Below, piece by piece: positions 50,870-61,600 of a DNA stretch of 64,000 nucleotides. The position numbers and the translations under genes are program-made. The stretch covers positions 7,874,001-7,938,000 of the forward strand of contig JAUEDM010000001.1 in assembly GCA_033439685.1 (NCBI GenBank). The letters run 5' to 3'. Under the pieces are notes generated by a model. That model saw only the letters and a list, made by a program, of their open reading frames with translations. It ran no database searches and was not told the DNA's origin. Source of the stretch: Apodospora peruviana. Lineage: Eukaryota > Ascomycota > Sordariomycetes > Sordariales > Lasiosphaeriaceae. Positions within the stretch are counted from its first letter, which is position 1; every line of letters begins with the position of its first letter.

Positions 50870-51754
50870 ATGTCTTCTTCGAGAAAGAGACCCTCGAAAT
50901 CAGACTTGGACGGTCATGTCACGGACCTGCTGATCCCACCCACGTCAAGCCCATCCGCCTCAAGTGGAAAATCGACGGTACGTAGCTACATAATCTTCAC
51001 TTCGCCCAGAAGCCGGAAGAAAGGGGTTAACCTTGTGACCTCTTTGTACCGCAGGAATCTAACAATGACCTTAGCCATGGCAGACTCTGGTGATGCCTCC
51101 TCTGGAGCAGTTTCGCCGACGACTTCCCCAAGTTATCGAGTCTTGCTCAGGCGCCAATAACCTTTGGGGCGTCACTCTCCGACCTGATCTCGAGAATGAT
51201 GCGCCGACAATGGTCATCTTGAGCAAGTTCTTAAAGCAGGAGCAAGGCGGCATTGGCCGGGCTGCTCAGCGGCTCATGGAGACAATTCTGTGGTACACGG
51301 TATACGTCCGGCAGCGTGAGCTGGTCGACCAGCCTTTTCCCAAAAAGTTTGATCGCATTGCGTACGTCTGTGGTCACCAGCGCCAAGTATCGGGCCCGAA
51401 TTCGGAAAACATGGACGCGCCGAGGATTGCTGTTATTTGGTACAGGTGGGAAAACTTCGGACACAAAACCGCCTTCTTCTCTGACAGTACCGGTCAGTGA
51501 GTTTTGGTCACCAGCTCCAGTCTTTCTTGTCAAATGCTGTATGGCAACTTTCACATCAAAAACTTGGCTGACCACCTTCAATCAGTTTCTTGGCCTGGCG
51601 TATGGCCCTGATGCAGCTGGCGATCGAGGAGCTCCAGCTCGGCAACGTGACCAAGATGCCGGTATACGAAGAGCCAGATGAATACCGTATCATCCAAGTC
51701 CATGACTTTCCCAACGTCAAGCTGTCGGACATTGCGACTGGAGTGATCAAGTAG
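50870..51754 (+). CDS. Truncated Sfh5-like CRAL-TRIO (Sec14-family) protein
   Basis: Predicted 229-aa relative of Sfh5, a Sec14-family phosphatidylinositol transfer protein. Exons: 50870-50977, 51084-51496 and 51586-51754. The first intron (106 nt) has a CTAAC branch site and ends in CAG; the second (89 nt) uses GTGAGT; phases close. Family features: NNLWGVTLRPDLENDAPTMV, the Sfh5 N-terminal signature; MVILSKFLKQEQGG, the CRAL-TRIO N helix region; FLAWRMALMQLAIEELQL; and YRIIQVHDFPNVKL. Full-length Sfh5 proteins run about 100-200 residues further, through the lipid-binding gate helix. Here a stop follows IATGVIK and no continuation is seen in any frame downstream. It is either a degenerating paralogue or a short protein with a changed role. 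The start lies in a strong context after a CT-rich leader. Confidence 0.65.
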
Positions 51755-52009
51755 AGCGAGATCTCGGATGGTAGTGCAATGTTCAGCTACTACTATTCCA
51801 TGTTTCAAGACCAGGTTGAGGTCTGCATCCTGGGAACCAGTTTGGGCTGGTGTTGGGCCGAGGCAAGGAATCTTTTGGGAAACAGACGCCTTCCAACACC
51901 CGACAAGACGCTCACTGTCCAAGAGTGCGCCAGCCTGCGAACTTCGCGACCTAAAGGTTGCTCTCTCCCTCGCCTGAAGCCGCTCGTCTTCGACCTTGAT
52001 TAGGTCAAC

Positions 52010-52973
52010 ATGCACGTCAGATGGAAGCATCTGACGGCCACACAACGCTGTCAGAAATGGAGCAGCGAGGTGAGACAACCTATGGATAATCGGGTCGACT
52101 ATCTTGGGACTGGAACCAATACCGCCGCCGGTGCAGATACCAGTACTGGCACCGACACTGATGCTTGTGCTGGTACGGGCGCTGGCAATAGTACCGAATC
52201 TGATACCGTCGGCCTCCGTGGTGGGTTTGCAGAGAGCAACAGGTCCACGAGGCCCCATCAAGAAGGAGTCGCTTCCTCCTCTCAGCCTAAGCAGAGCTCT
52301 GGTTCCTCTATCGACGGTATGGAGGACATGGATCATGCGGATGATAATGTGGAACACGTGGAAGAGAGTGACCGCTCCAGTCCCGACATGTTAGGTGAAC
52401 AGAAAAAGGAACGGCGTGATAAAATCAACTGGTAAAACCACACCCGCCCAACCGCCTCGATCTTTTGATGTTTGATACTGTCTTCATACACAGGAAAGAT
52501 CGTGAGAGATACGATCGCTGCTACAAGATCTGCCCCGAGATTACACCTGAACAGAAACTCGAAGCGAAACGCCTCATGGGACAGAAGCGGTAAAACCACA
52601 CCCGCCCAACCGCCTCGATCTTTTGGTGTTTTATACTGACTTCATACACAGGCAGAAGAACGCGAGATACCGTCAAAGACGGAAGGAGCGCCTTGCTCAA
52701 AGCAATGAGAACCCCGTAGCTCAACGACAAAACCTCCAAGGTGCCGTTACGCAAGGAACGGAGACGTCCAACTTCCAGATGAATCCTGACACACACTCCT
52801 TTGAAGTCCCCCATAGACCGGGCATGCCCTCCAGTGTTCCATTGACGGACACGCGCTACGCGGGTGCTGGCTACACCGCTTACCGCCTAACGTCTTCAGT
52901 TACGAACAACCAAGATTATAGTTACCAGTTGGAAGGTTCCGGCCCCCCAAATACCTCCTCCATTTGCGGATAA
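52010..52973 (+). CDS. Orphan protein with basic segment; gene has twin introns
   Basis: Predicted 279-aa protein of no family I recognise. Exons: 52010-52431, 52494-52589 and 52652-52973, both introns in phase 2. The N-terminal half is disordered, with a Thr/Gly/Asp/Ala repeat (about residues 35-65, coding GTxTxTGTD-like units) and an acidic stretch (about 103-125). The second and third exons encode a strongly charged segment (KDRERYDRCYK, then KRQKNARYRQRRKERLAQSN) that resembles the basic region of a DNA-binding protein without a clear leucine zipper. The C terminus is Tyr/Gln-rich. The reading frame seems to shift in a C6 run at 52943-52948. With one C fewer it would go on through a second NQDxSYQ repeat to a stop at 53023-53025. 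It lies 255 bp downstream of the Sfh5-like gene on the same strand. The start codon is uncertain. Confidence 0.5.
52432..52493 (+). other. Intron copy 1 of a near-identical pair (62 nt)
   Basis: It begins GTAAAACCACACCCGCCCAA and ends CTTCATACACAG. It matches the intron at 52590-52651 at 59 of 62 positions, with the identity starting and ending at the splice sites. Confidence 0.85.
52590..52651 (+). other. Intron copy 2 of a near-identical pair (62 nt)
   Basis: It has the same length, phase (2) and ends as the intron at 52432-52493. The only three differences fall in the second half, in the GATGTTTGATACTGT versus GGTGTTTTATACTGA region. The flanking exon sequences are not recognisably duplicated at the same level. 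Confidence 0.85.
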
Positions 52974-53025
52974 CCAAGATCAAAGTTACCAGCAGGGAGG
53001 TTTCGGCTGGCCAGCATATCAATGA

Positions 53026-54416
53026 AGAGAGCACCGCGGCTCGTCTCTCACGTATTCTTAAAGGACGACGGCCGCATGGGCTGTACACGTCTTTCGATGT
53101 TGTTGATTCCACTGGCCTGATCAGAACCGAATGATTAATTGGTGACTTGAGCGTCTGTGATTTTCGTAAGCATGTCATCATCCCTCGTCAGCGGATCTTG
53201 AGAGATGTTTAGTTGCGTTTAGGTTTTCCCTTCTTCCTGTTTCTCTACTTTTTCTTCAGTCTTCTTCGACAGCGAGTGATTTTATTCAGTAGAGTTTCTC
53301 TACAACAGTATGTACACTTTCAGGATTAGAGGGTATACACTTTGTAATGCAAAAGTGGAGGTTGATTGGTTTGAACTCGTCTAATATCCAGTGCGTTAGT
53401 GTGTGCAACTGGTGCCTGTGGTGAGTAATAACGTTGAAGCAGGTTTCTTTTGCATTACATGCAATTGCCAGCAACCATATATTACGATTTAATACTGTTG
53501 AGTAGATGTGTTAACGCTTCGAGCTTGTGAGGAAGCACTCATCTGCTTCTTGGTGTATACCTTAGTTTGATATGCGGTCGCCTATGGTTGTGATGAGCAG
53601 CTATTACTTGGTAGGTAGTCTCTTGAAGACCGAAGAGTAGGGGATATTTTGGAAACCCATATTCGCTCGCCTGTTACGTAAACTATGGCATATTAGTCTG
53701 TCCAGACAGACACTCCTCCTCCTCCTCCCTCTCTTTCCTGGAGCTCGACCCATCCACTCGTATCATCCACCAACCCGCCACCTGGTACCACCGCCGCCCT
53801 CTTCCCGGCGTCCCGCACTCATTGTGCTTGTTGGATTCCGTTTCGTTTCGTCTAGCTTCAGTACGTTCCAGGTTTGAGCTGCTGTGTAGTACCTAGGTAG
53901 GTAAGTTCAGTGAGTCGGATAGGGGAAAGCATTTCCGCGAATTTGTCCAGAGAGAAACCATCTGTTTGATTTTTTCTTTTTGTATTTGTGATAAAGGGTG
54001 GAAGGGGGAGCAGTTTCGCCAATCTACTGAAGCCAGGCAAGTACCAACGCAATGAGTGGGGAAGCGACTTGGGTGAGAATTATTAGGTTCAAGTCAGTTC
54101 GGTTGAAACAAAGACCAGACAGAAAGCAGTTCCTGTTTGGTGCATATGACTCTTTTTCGTTCGTGAACAGCGATGTGCATGTAAGTGTGTGGTTGTGTTG
54201 TCTCTCGACTTCTCTGTGTGATGATGAGTCAAGACGGAGGATATCAAAACGAAAGTGAGCACGACTGCTTTTTCAAGCTGATTTGTTTGTCATGCTTTGT
54301 TGGACTGGCTCGTCTGGATACCGAGATTTTAGTGGATATTACCGCCGGGATATACCGAAGTTTCCGAATTGGGACGGACCTAACGCCGAGATGAGGGCTC
54401 GGCGAGCCGGCGAGCA
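53026..54416. other. Intergenic with a CT-rich leader-like stretch
   Basis: Pyrimidine-rich sequence at about 53710-53850 on the plus strand looks like a fungal promoter or leader and may serve the doubtful ORF at 54417. A palindromic TACCTAGGTA lies at about 53890. No other gene is seen. Confidence 0.4.
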
Positions 54417-54892
54417 ATGTGGAGCGGGAGATCAACAAGCGGGACCACGTGCCCACGTGCCTCACCGGTCGGTGAAACCAAGCTACGGCTGCGCCACCCG
54501 CTCGCCGAGATCGCCGCACCTGTTGTCCCTATCAGGTACGCCACCCCGTCCTCCGGTTTCCGGGTTCATGAAAATTTCGGTGTAATCAGGGTTCACCATT
54601 TGACGGCGGTTCCCCTGGAGGTATTCTGTGCCGCGTTGGGCCGGTATGTTTTATTGTTTGTTGTTTTCCTGACTCTATCGTCTGTGCTTTGGGCCTGAAC
54701 AGCGGCTATGCTCCCCTGAAATTCCTAGGTAAGTATGCCCAAGCTGCCTGTAAATGGAAAGTCGGTGTCAGAGAAGTTTTGGGGGACTACGCTGTCGGGC
54801 TCCCTCACCGAATGAGAGCGGGACCGCCAGCCGAAATACCTAGTGGAGTCATTGCTTCTGTGAACCTTACCCTTCTGGCCCGGATTGAATGA
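54417..54892 (+). CDS. Doubtful two-exon ORF, 138 aa
   Basis: Two open segments, 54417-54643 and 54703-54892, join in frame across a 59-nt GTATGT..CAG intron with a CTGAC branch site. This yields 138 aa. The joined protein reads through LEVFCAALGRGYAPLKFLGK, which looks protein-like, but I recognise no domain. Upstream the frame is closed by a stop near 54379, and the true start may lie in a further exon, since a CT-rich leader sits at 53710-53850. It could equally be a chance combination or a decayed gene. Confidence 0.25.
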
Positions 54893-57800
54893 CTTCAATA
54901 TTCTTTGACACTATATCGGTTGAATGAGGCTTTTCAGTCGTTTGGTTGGCCTCATTTCGCGATTCGATGCGTTTTGCGACGCTTGTACGCCTGCCTGGAC
55001 TGTTCAGGTGGCCAAGGTATCTAGGTGGGTACGGAGTAGGTCGGTCGCCTTCAATTTAAGGGGTCTTTTGCACCAGTTTGCGCTGTGCTTTGCGCTTTGC
55101 GACTCACCCTTACCGGGGTTTGGACTTCGACTTGCCTCGGTGGTCTCTTCCGGGGCAATGGCAGGGCAAGATAGCTTAGCTCTAGGTCTAGCTGGAATAG
55201 GTGCTGATGGGAAGGCTGTGCTCGCTGAAACAGTCCAATTGCCAAACAAAACACCCCAGAGCTGCGGATGGAAGCCTCGTGGAAGAAGTTTTTTCTTCTA
55301 AAACTTGTTTGAGGCTTGTCGTGGTTGAAGAGCAAAGGTGCTGAGTCGGGAGAATACGGAACACACCTGGATAAGGTAGGTAGGTACCTGACAGCTTCGC
55401 CTCGGCTGGGTTCTGAGCTCAACGTCGGGTCCTCTCTGATTTGAGGCTTCAGTTAATAAGTTTTAGCGCTATTTTGACAGATTTTGACAGCATGCTGTCA
55501 CTATCATGTCTGTTGCACCGTTGCAACGCAACCAGACATCCATGCCCATGCTGAAACTTGAACTTGGGAACTGGGATTCGCCTTATCAGGGCTCAATCAC
55601 TTAGACGAAACAACAATTGCAAAGTCGGCAAGCCCGAACCACTGACAAGTACATTGGAATGTAAATACCTAGCTTACCTAATTGATAGGAAAGAACGTCA
55701 AAGTATACAATGCAAATGTGTGAACGGGACATGAAATGGGCTGAGAAGTCGGTTTGCGGCGATCGATCTGGGCCGCTGTAAGTGGCCCGGAGTGGACCCC
55801 CCAGGAACGATGCCCGTTGAGGACGGGAGGTTTGGAATGAAACTACGGCAGTTCTGACTGCTCGAAACAACCTCGCCATGGCAAATCGCCCATCGAAAAG
55901 CAGTTTTACAATATCAGGCGTCCGCCAATAATGCGCCCATCGCATTGCATTCCCGTCACGTCGCATCGCATCGCCTGCCTCACCTCCTCATCATTTCCAT
56001 TCAATTGCGCTGAGGAAGCGAGCGTATTGCGCACCGTTGCCTATCGCCACATCGCTCAGCCGGACGTCCAGTCTAATACTCGGTTACTGGCTCCTCACCC
56101 ACTCCCCTATTTCCATGTTTGTGCTGTATCTCCGCGCGGCGCTGTAATACAAAATGATACAGGCAAAAAAATCCTACAATACAACCATCGCTCTGAAATC
56201 GGTGCGTTATATTGTGCGCTGCATTGCTGCCTCCGTGATGTGATGGGATCTCGCTACCTAAATCGTGCAAGTAAGTTTGGGGCGCGGACTGCTTACCTAC
56301 CTATGCAGGTAAGGTAGCTGGGGCCCCTTGCTGTTGGGAGCGGTAGACACCACCTGAGGTAGGTACGGTAGTCGGGAGTATATTGTGCGGTAGGAGCCGA
56401 GAGACCGAAGCCGAATCGGCGGGTATCCCCGGCCGTTAGAGACAAAAGATGGTGGTTACACAACGCCTACAGGGACGTTTGCCGGTGGTGCTCACTAAGG
56501 TACCTTGCGCAGGTCCAGCAAACACACCTTTCCATCTATGTTACCCTAGGTACCTTATTAGCCGCTCCATGTTACAGACGTATGTACAAAAACAAAAATA
56601 CCGGGGTAAAATATATTAAATCACCCATCATGGACATCAAAAGGCCCGAAATGCCAAGTAAGCAACTGGGGAAAGAAGGGAAGGTGGCACAATGACGGGA
56701 ATTCAAAAAAGTTGAGCCTCATCAGCAAAAAGAGGAATAGAAGGAGTCGGGCAGCGTTAGCACTTACATGTGAATTTCGTCCAATGTTGGTGGAGAGTAC
56801 AGATTCCGAAATGACACACACAATCACATTACGTTACGGACATGCGGGAGTGATAATTGCGCGCTGGCACCAGGCCCGCAATATGCTAAAGTTCATGTGA
56901 GTGAACGAGAATGCGTGCGAGATAGAGTTACACATCCAGTCATCGGGGTGCTGTGCTGTGGTGATGGCGAATCATAGACACCGAAACGTAAGCTTTCAGA
57001 TAACTGGTGGGAGATCAAGGCGTCTCTCCGTGAACTGTGCAATTGTACCGTCCGGGTACCTTGGTATGTAATCCGTACAACTACACTTGACCGTACTTAG
57101 TCTGCCTCACTCACCCAACAATGTGAATTCATGACTTTTTCTTTTGTCCCTTTGCTCGTCGTTGGTACATACAAAACACATTTCTCTTAGGTATAGAGAA
57201 AATACCACATGCGTACCTAAATCTGCCACTCAATAGCATCTCAGCCCAACGAGGCTGGACAAATGAAAGCAATAGAAAATAAATTCACCCGATCCTACAA
57301 GTTTCATTTACATCTCCCATTACCCCTTGCTACGCCATCTGATGTGGTCATATTCATTCCCTGTCAATGGTTGTAAATGCAATGTTCCCGCAGATTCTCG
57401 ACCGGCCGGTTTGCAGGAAGCACGCACGCACCCAGTTTGATGCCTACCGTCGACAACTCATTGAATGCGTCATAGTTCGGATGCGACATATCTGTTGTGT
57501 AATGCGCAGCTACATAGAGACAACTAGATACCTAGATACCACCTATGTAGACACGCGTCATCGTCCACGGAAGGAGATAAGTAGGTACATACAACAAATA
57601 TTTCAGACTTGTGGAATCAAATTCAAAACCGTGAAACATTATCTTGGCGGACGCGGGCACGGGCATGAAGAAGGCAACAGCAGCAAGTATTTTCTAGAGG
57701 GGAGTTCGACCACGGTTCAGGTCATGCCAGCATCGAATCGAATAGACGGCAAGTGGGCAGCATGCACTACCAATCAGGGCTGCATGTGCAGCAAACGTCA

Positions 57801-58342
57801 GACCGCGACTCCAAGAACCAGGTAGAGCTTGGCTTGTGGGTTACGCAGTGACTGACCAACGGCCAGTCATAAACCAGCAGCAGAAAACGAGCGTCAGGAT
57901 CGTATATGGATTCAATCTTCGGCAAGCGAAGAAATTCTGTTGTAAAGCGAATGATGGTGTAAATTGATAGCCGCCGGGGACCATGTCTATCTGAATGTGA
58001 TGGTATGCTAAACAGAAAAGAAAAAAAAGAGAAAAAAAACTGACAAAGGAGAAAGAAAGAAAGCCAAACGCAGACTCCTTCCAACACCGTAACCCCATTT
58101 CTCCTGATTCTGACATGATGCGAGAGCTTGGGCTCTGAAACCAATTCTACCACCAGGGTGAAGAAGGAAACCGATAGCTGTAGACGACCTGGAAAAGCCA
58201 AACCTCCTAACAAACCATGCCTGTTGGGAAAATGGCATCAAAAACCCCTCACCGATCATAGAAACCCAGCCTGAAACTCCATCATATCATAAGCCATATC
58301 CTGGTGTTTATAATCATGAAGACCAGAGAGCGGCGGACCGCC
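54893..58342. other. Intergenic, no gene seen
   Basis: About 3.4 kb. It contains ACGGAGTAGG at about 55031, TACCCTAGGTACC at about 56542 and scattered short open frames (longest 152 codons at 57367-57825) without recognisable domains. Confidence 0.5.
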
Positions 58343-58616
58343 CTATCGATGAGTAGGTAGTCGGTGCTTCTCGACTCTGCATCCGCGGCACCGATCGTGG
58401 GGGTAACTGGCCTGAAATGATGGACAGCTGGGGTTGAAACAGGTCGGGGACCCGCTGTAGCTGAGTGGTCCGTCGTTGCATTGGCACTAGAAGAAAAATA
58501 TTAGTTAGTTATATTGAGTCTCGAACAATCTACACTCTGCTTACACAGAACCACACGTAATAGGATTTGGTGCTCGAGGATCCACCCCTGTTAGACTTTG
58601 ATCTCGACGAAGACAT
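58343..58616 (-). CDS. Small Cys-rich, zinc-ribbon-like fungal protein
   Basis: Predicted 71-aa protein found by splicing two short exons on the minus strand: 58616-58545 and 58486-58343. The intron is 58 nt, starts GTAAGC, has a CTAAC branch site and ends in TTCTAG. It starts MSSSRSKSNRGGSSST, then YYVWFCCQCNDGPLSYS, and carries cysteines at 24, 25, 27, 40, 45, 57 and 60. The CxC, CxxxxC and CxxC pairs suggest one or two bound zinc ions. It resembles a group of short Pezizomycotina proteins with a W(Y/F)CCQCxxGP core whose function is, to my knowledge, unknown. No signal peptide is present, so a secreted effector role is unlikely. The exons are too short to stand out as open frames, and the surroundings are otherwise gene-free. 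Confidence 0.6.
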
Positions 58617-61600
58617 ATTTGTTGGTAAGTGTTGAGATGTGGTGAGTCTCAAAGTGTATGAGGTTGGGGAAGGAGTATCTAATATTAGATGATGTCTGCC
58701 GGTAGAAAGCTCTGGATGCTGATGATGAACAAAAAGAGTCCGTAAAAAAAGGTAGCCAGGCTGGTCTTATATTTTAAGAAATTCCAGCAGAAAACAACAC
58801 AATAGGGAATTCCAAGTCTCCTGTATATCCTGCGGTCACAGTCAAGCAACTCCGCCATATTGGAAGATCGCATGCTAGCCTATAGAGAAATTCATCGAGC
58901 CAGGGCTGGCAAGTGGTATTGCGCAGCCATCCTCTCTAACCACTTGGAACTCGAGCGATCGACCAGGCAAACAGACAAGTAGAGCAGTGCAAAAGTAAGG
59001 CAACATAGAGGCGCATGGAGAAAACCATGCCGGTGTGCGAGATCCACTAGGGCTGCGCGTGAGACAGTCTGTACGATAGTTGGCCAGCTTGACCCCCAGG
59101 CGCAAAAGACTCATGACCGATGACCTTACGGCCCCAACCGTACATTGAGGGATCTTAGACAGCCGTGATGATGCGGCAGTAGACTCATTGGCAAGCGCGA
59201 GTTGTCTTTAGGAACCCTGTCCGGTGAATCTCGGTCACTTCCAGCCCTGGAGGCGGAGCGCAATGAGCATCTCTGACCAGGACGGGCAAAGTGGGCCAGA
59301 TTCCTAGGACAGAGATGCCCAAGGACTCACAAGGAGTTGTCTGAGTAAATGATGTTCGGTTTTCAGCGAGCCGGCTTCGGGCGTGCTGAGCATGCCGCAG
59401 TAGGTGCCAGGCGGACGAAGGAAAGAAAAAGGGGGCTCTGACGTCGCGAACAACAGTCCAAGCCATCGATTGAAGCTTATTAGCGACCTAGAACACTCCG
59501 GATCGGAACGCTGACACTTTCTCGCGAAGGAAAGCTAACCGTCTGTGAAACAACGTGGAAGTAAAAAAACGTGGAACTGGAAGATGGCAATCCGGACGGG
59601 CTTCCACATTGGTCGGTACGTACCCCAAGAATGCGGCTCTTTCTGAAGAACAAGCCCTGGGGCGTGGTGTCGAAGGCCCTTCCCCCTTGCGCCCCCCCCC
59701 CCCCCCTTGTCAGCTTCTCCCCAGAAGATCAGTAAACGCGCTATTGCAATAATGCGGGGCTTTATTCAAGCTGTCGCTGTCGAATTCCGGCCCCACTCAT
59801 CAGCCCTATTTCCTTTTCAACACCGCCATTGTCTCCCCCCATTTGTGCCCGAATCGAGACCGTCGGTACCGTTCACCGAAGTGTTTTCAACCGTCCAGCG
59901 TAATGCTGCGCACGAGGCACACATTAACTGATTGTGGCTCAGCCCACGCACGTCCCAGCGCGGTGCCCATACCGTCGGAGCGCGTCTGGGCAAGCAAGGT
60001 TAAGAAAGCTGACACTGGAGCCTTGTCCGGTCGATTCATGGACGCTTGCCTGCCTTGAGACTTGCATATTGAACCGCACCGTGGTCTGAGTCATGCGGCT
60101 CTGCTTCTCCGGGGGCCTCGACTATAGCAGCCAACTTGCGGGTCAGATCGGCCATCGGCTTGTGCTTTCTCGTTGTTCGGTGTTCGTCCGCTCACGGCGC
60201 ATGTTGGGTGCTGTACATGGCCGGCGCGTCACATCGTCTCTGGGAAGTACACTTAAGCCGCATAGAGAGCACCGCGCCGCCCGATATGGGCCTGTTGAGA
60301 CGACTTCGTTCACCGGCCAATCGGCGCGTGGTGCTCAAGCGCATAGCGGTGCCAATGATGCTGTCGACTGGACTTCTCCAGAGCTTGGATGGCTAAGCAA
60401 AAGGGTTAGCTCAGCCGTACAGAGTATGCCGTCGCCCTGAGAGGGGTTGGTGGTTCATCGGAATGTGGGCGACGTGGGGGACGGTGCGAGCCTTGTGCAC
60501 ATTTGCAGCCCTCTGAGAGGGTCGAGTATGGACAATACCACTTGGCGAACGAAAGGCTGGGGGACCATGTGTTTGGGTTGACCCCGAATGCCAAGGGAAG
60601 TGTGCAATGGACAAGAAGAGCAGAGGGTTGGAGCAGACGAGAAGCGAGAGAGAATTGAAACGAGTGCTGAAGCTAATACCTAGGAAGGTTCTTAGGAAAG
60701 GGGAGTACTTGCCGGATCTATCTTGACCTCAGCGAACCACATTGTGGAAAGGTAGGAAGGAGCAACCGGCACGGACCCCATCACGGACCTTGATGACTCG
60801 GGTGGCCTTTCCTTGTTGGGCCGTCGAGGTTTCCGCAGATTTCCTTTCTCCTCTCACAACTCTTCTCTTATTCTCATATCCTATCCGGTTTCTTCATCCC
60901 CATCAACCGTCAGACTCGTCATGGTATATCGAGAGTTCTCATACGTTTGGGCAGTTGCATCGAATGCCGATGGTCAGACATAAAGTTGGACGATCATGTC
61001 TCTCCAGGACAAGACCGGCGAGCAGTAATGACATCAAGAAAAAGGGGAATTGTCAATTCGGGCCGCCGGGGTCAGGTAGTCTTGATCATATGAGCCGACG
61101 GGGTTGAGACGTGGAGAACAAGGTTCTGGCGCGATGAGCCCGGTTCTGGGTAGGTGATCTGGGGAGTTCTCTCGCAGTTTTCTTGCTGGACCATGGCCGG
61201 GTTCCTTTCTTGTCAAGATGGTTGAAGGGGGTGGCAGTATGGTTGCCACACCTCGAGGTCGACAGAATACCATGATCCAGTCCCGGTCCTATATACCTCT
61301 CCTCGAGGATGAGGCTCTTCCACCTCTTGCAGGGGCCGACTGTCCCAGGTCGCGCACACGGCAACCACATCAACGCCATAGACCGGGAGCCTGCCGCCTG
61401 AGATGGTTTGCCTAGACCATGTGCCATTCAGAATTTTTTTTTCTCCATCACCCTCAAGCCACCCTTCAGCCCTCAGAGATACTTGTCATTTTGGAGCCCT
61501 TATTGGCCAAGACGAGCTGGCTGCTATATCTCAACTCGCAACTATAGTCGTCTGCTCATTGCCCAAGCCATGCTCGGTAGAGAAGGCTTTGTTGACTTTT

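Noticed and set aside
51578..52357. 259-codon minus-strand frame across the Sfh5-like and orphan genes
   Set aside because: It is a shadow of the plus-strand exons, which carry the family motifs and splice signals.
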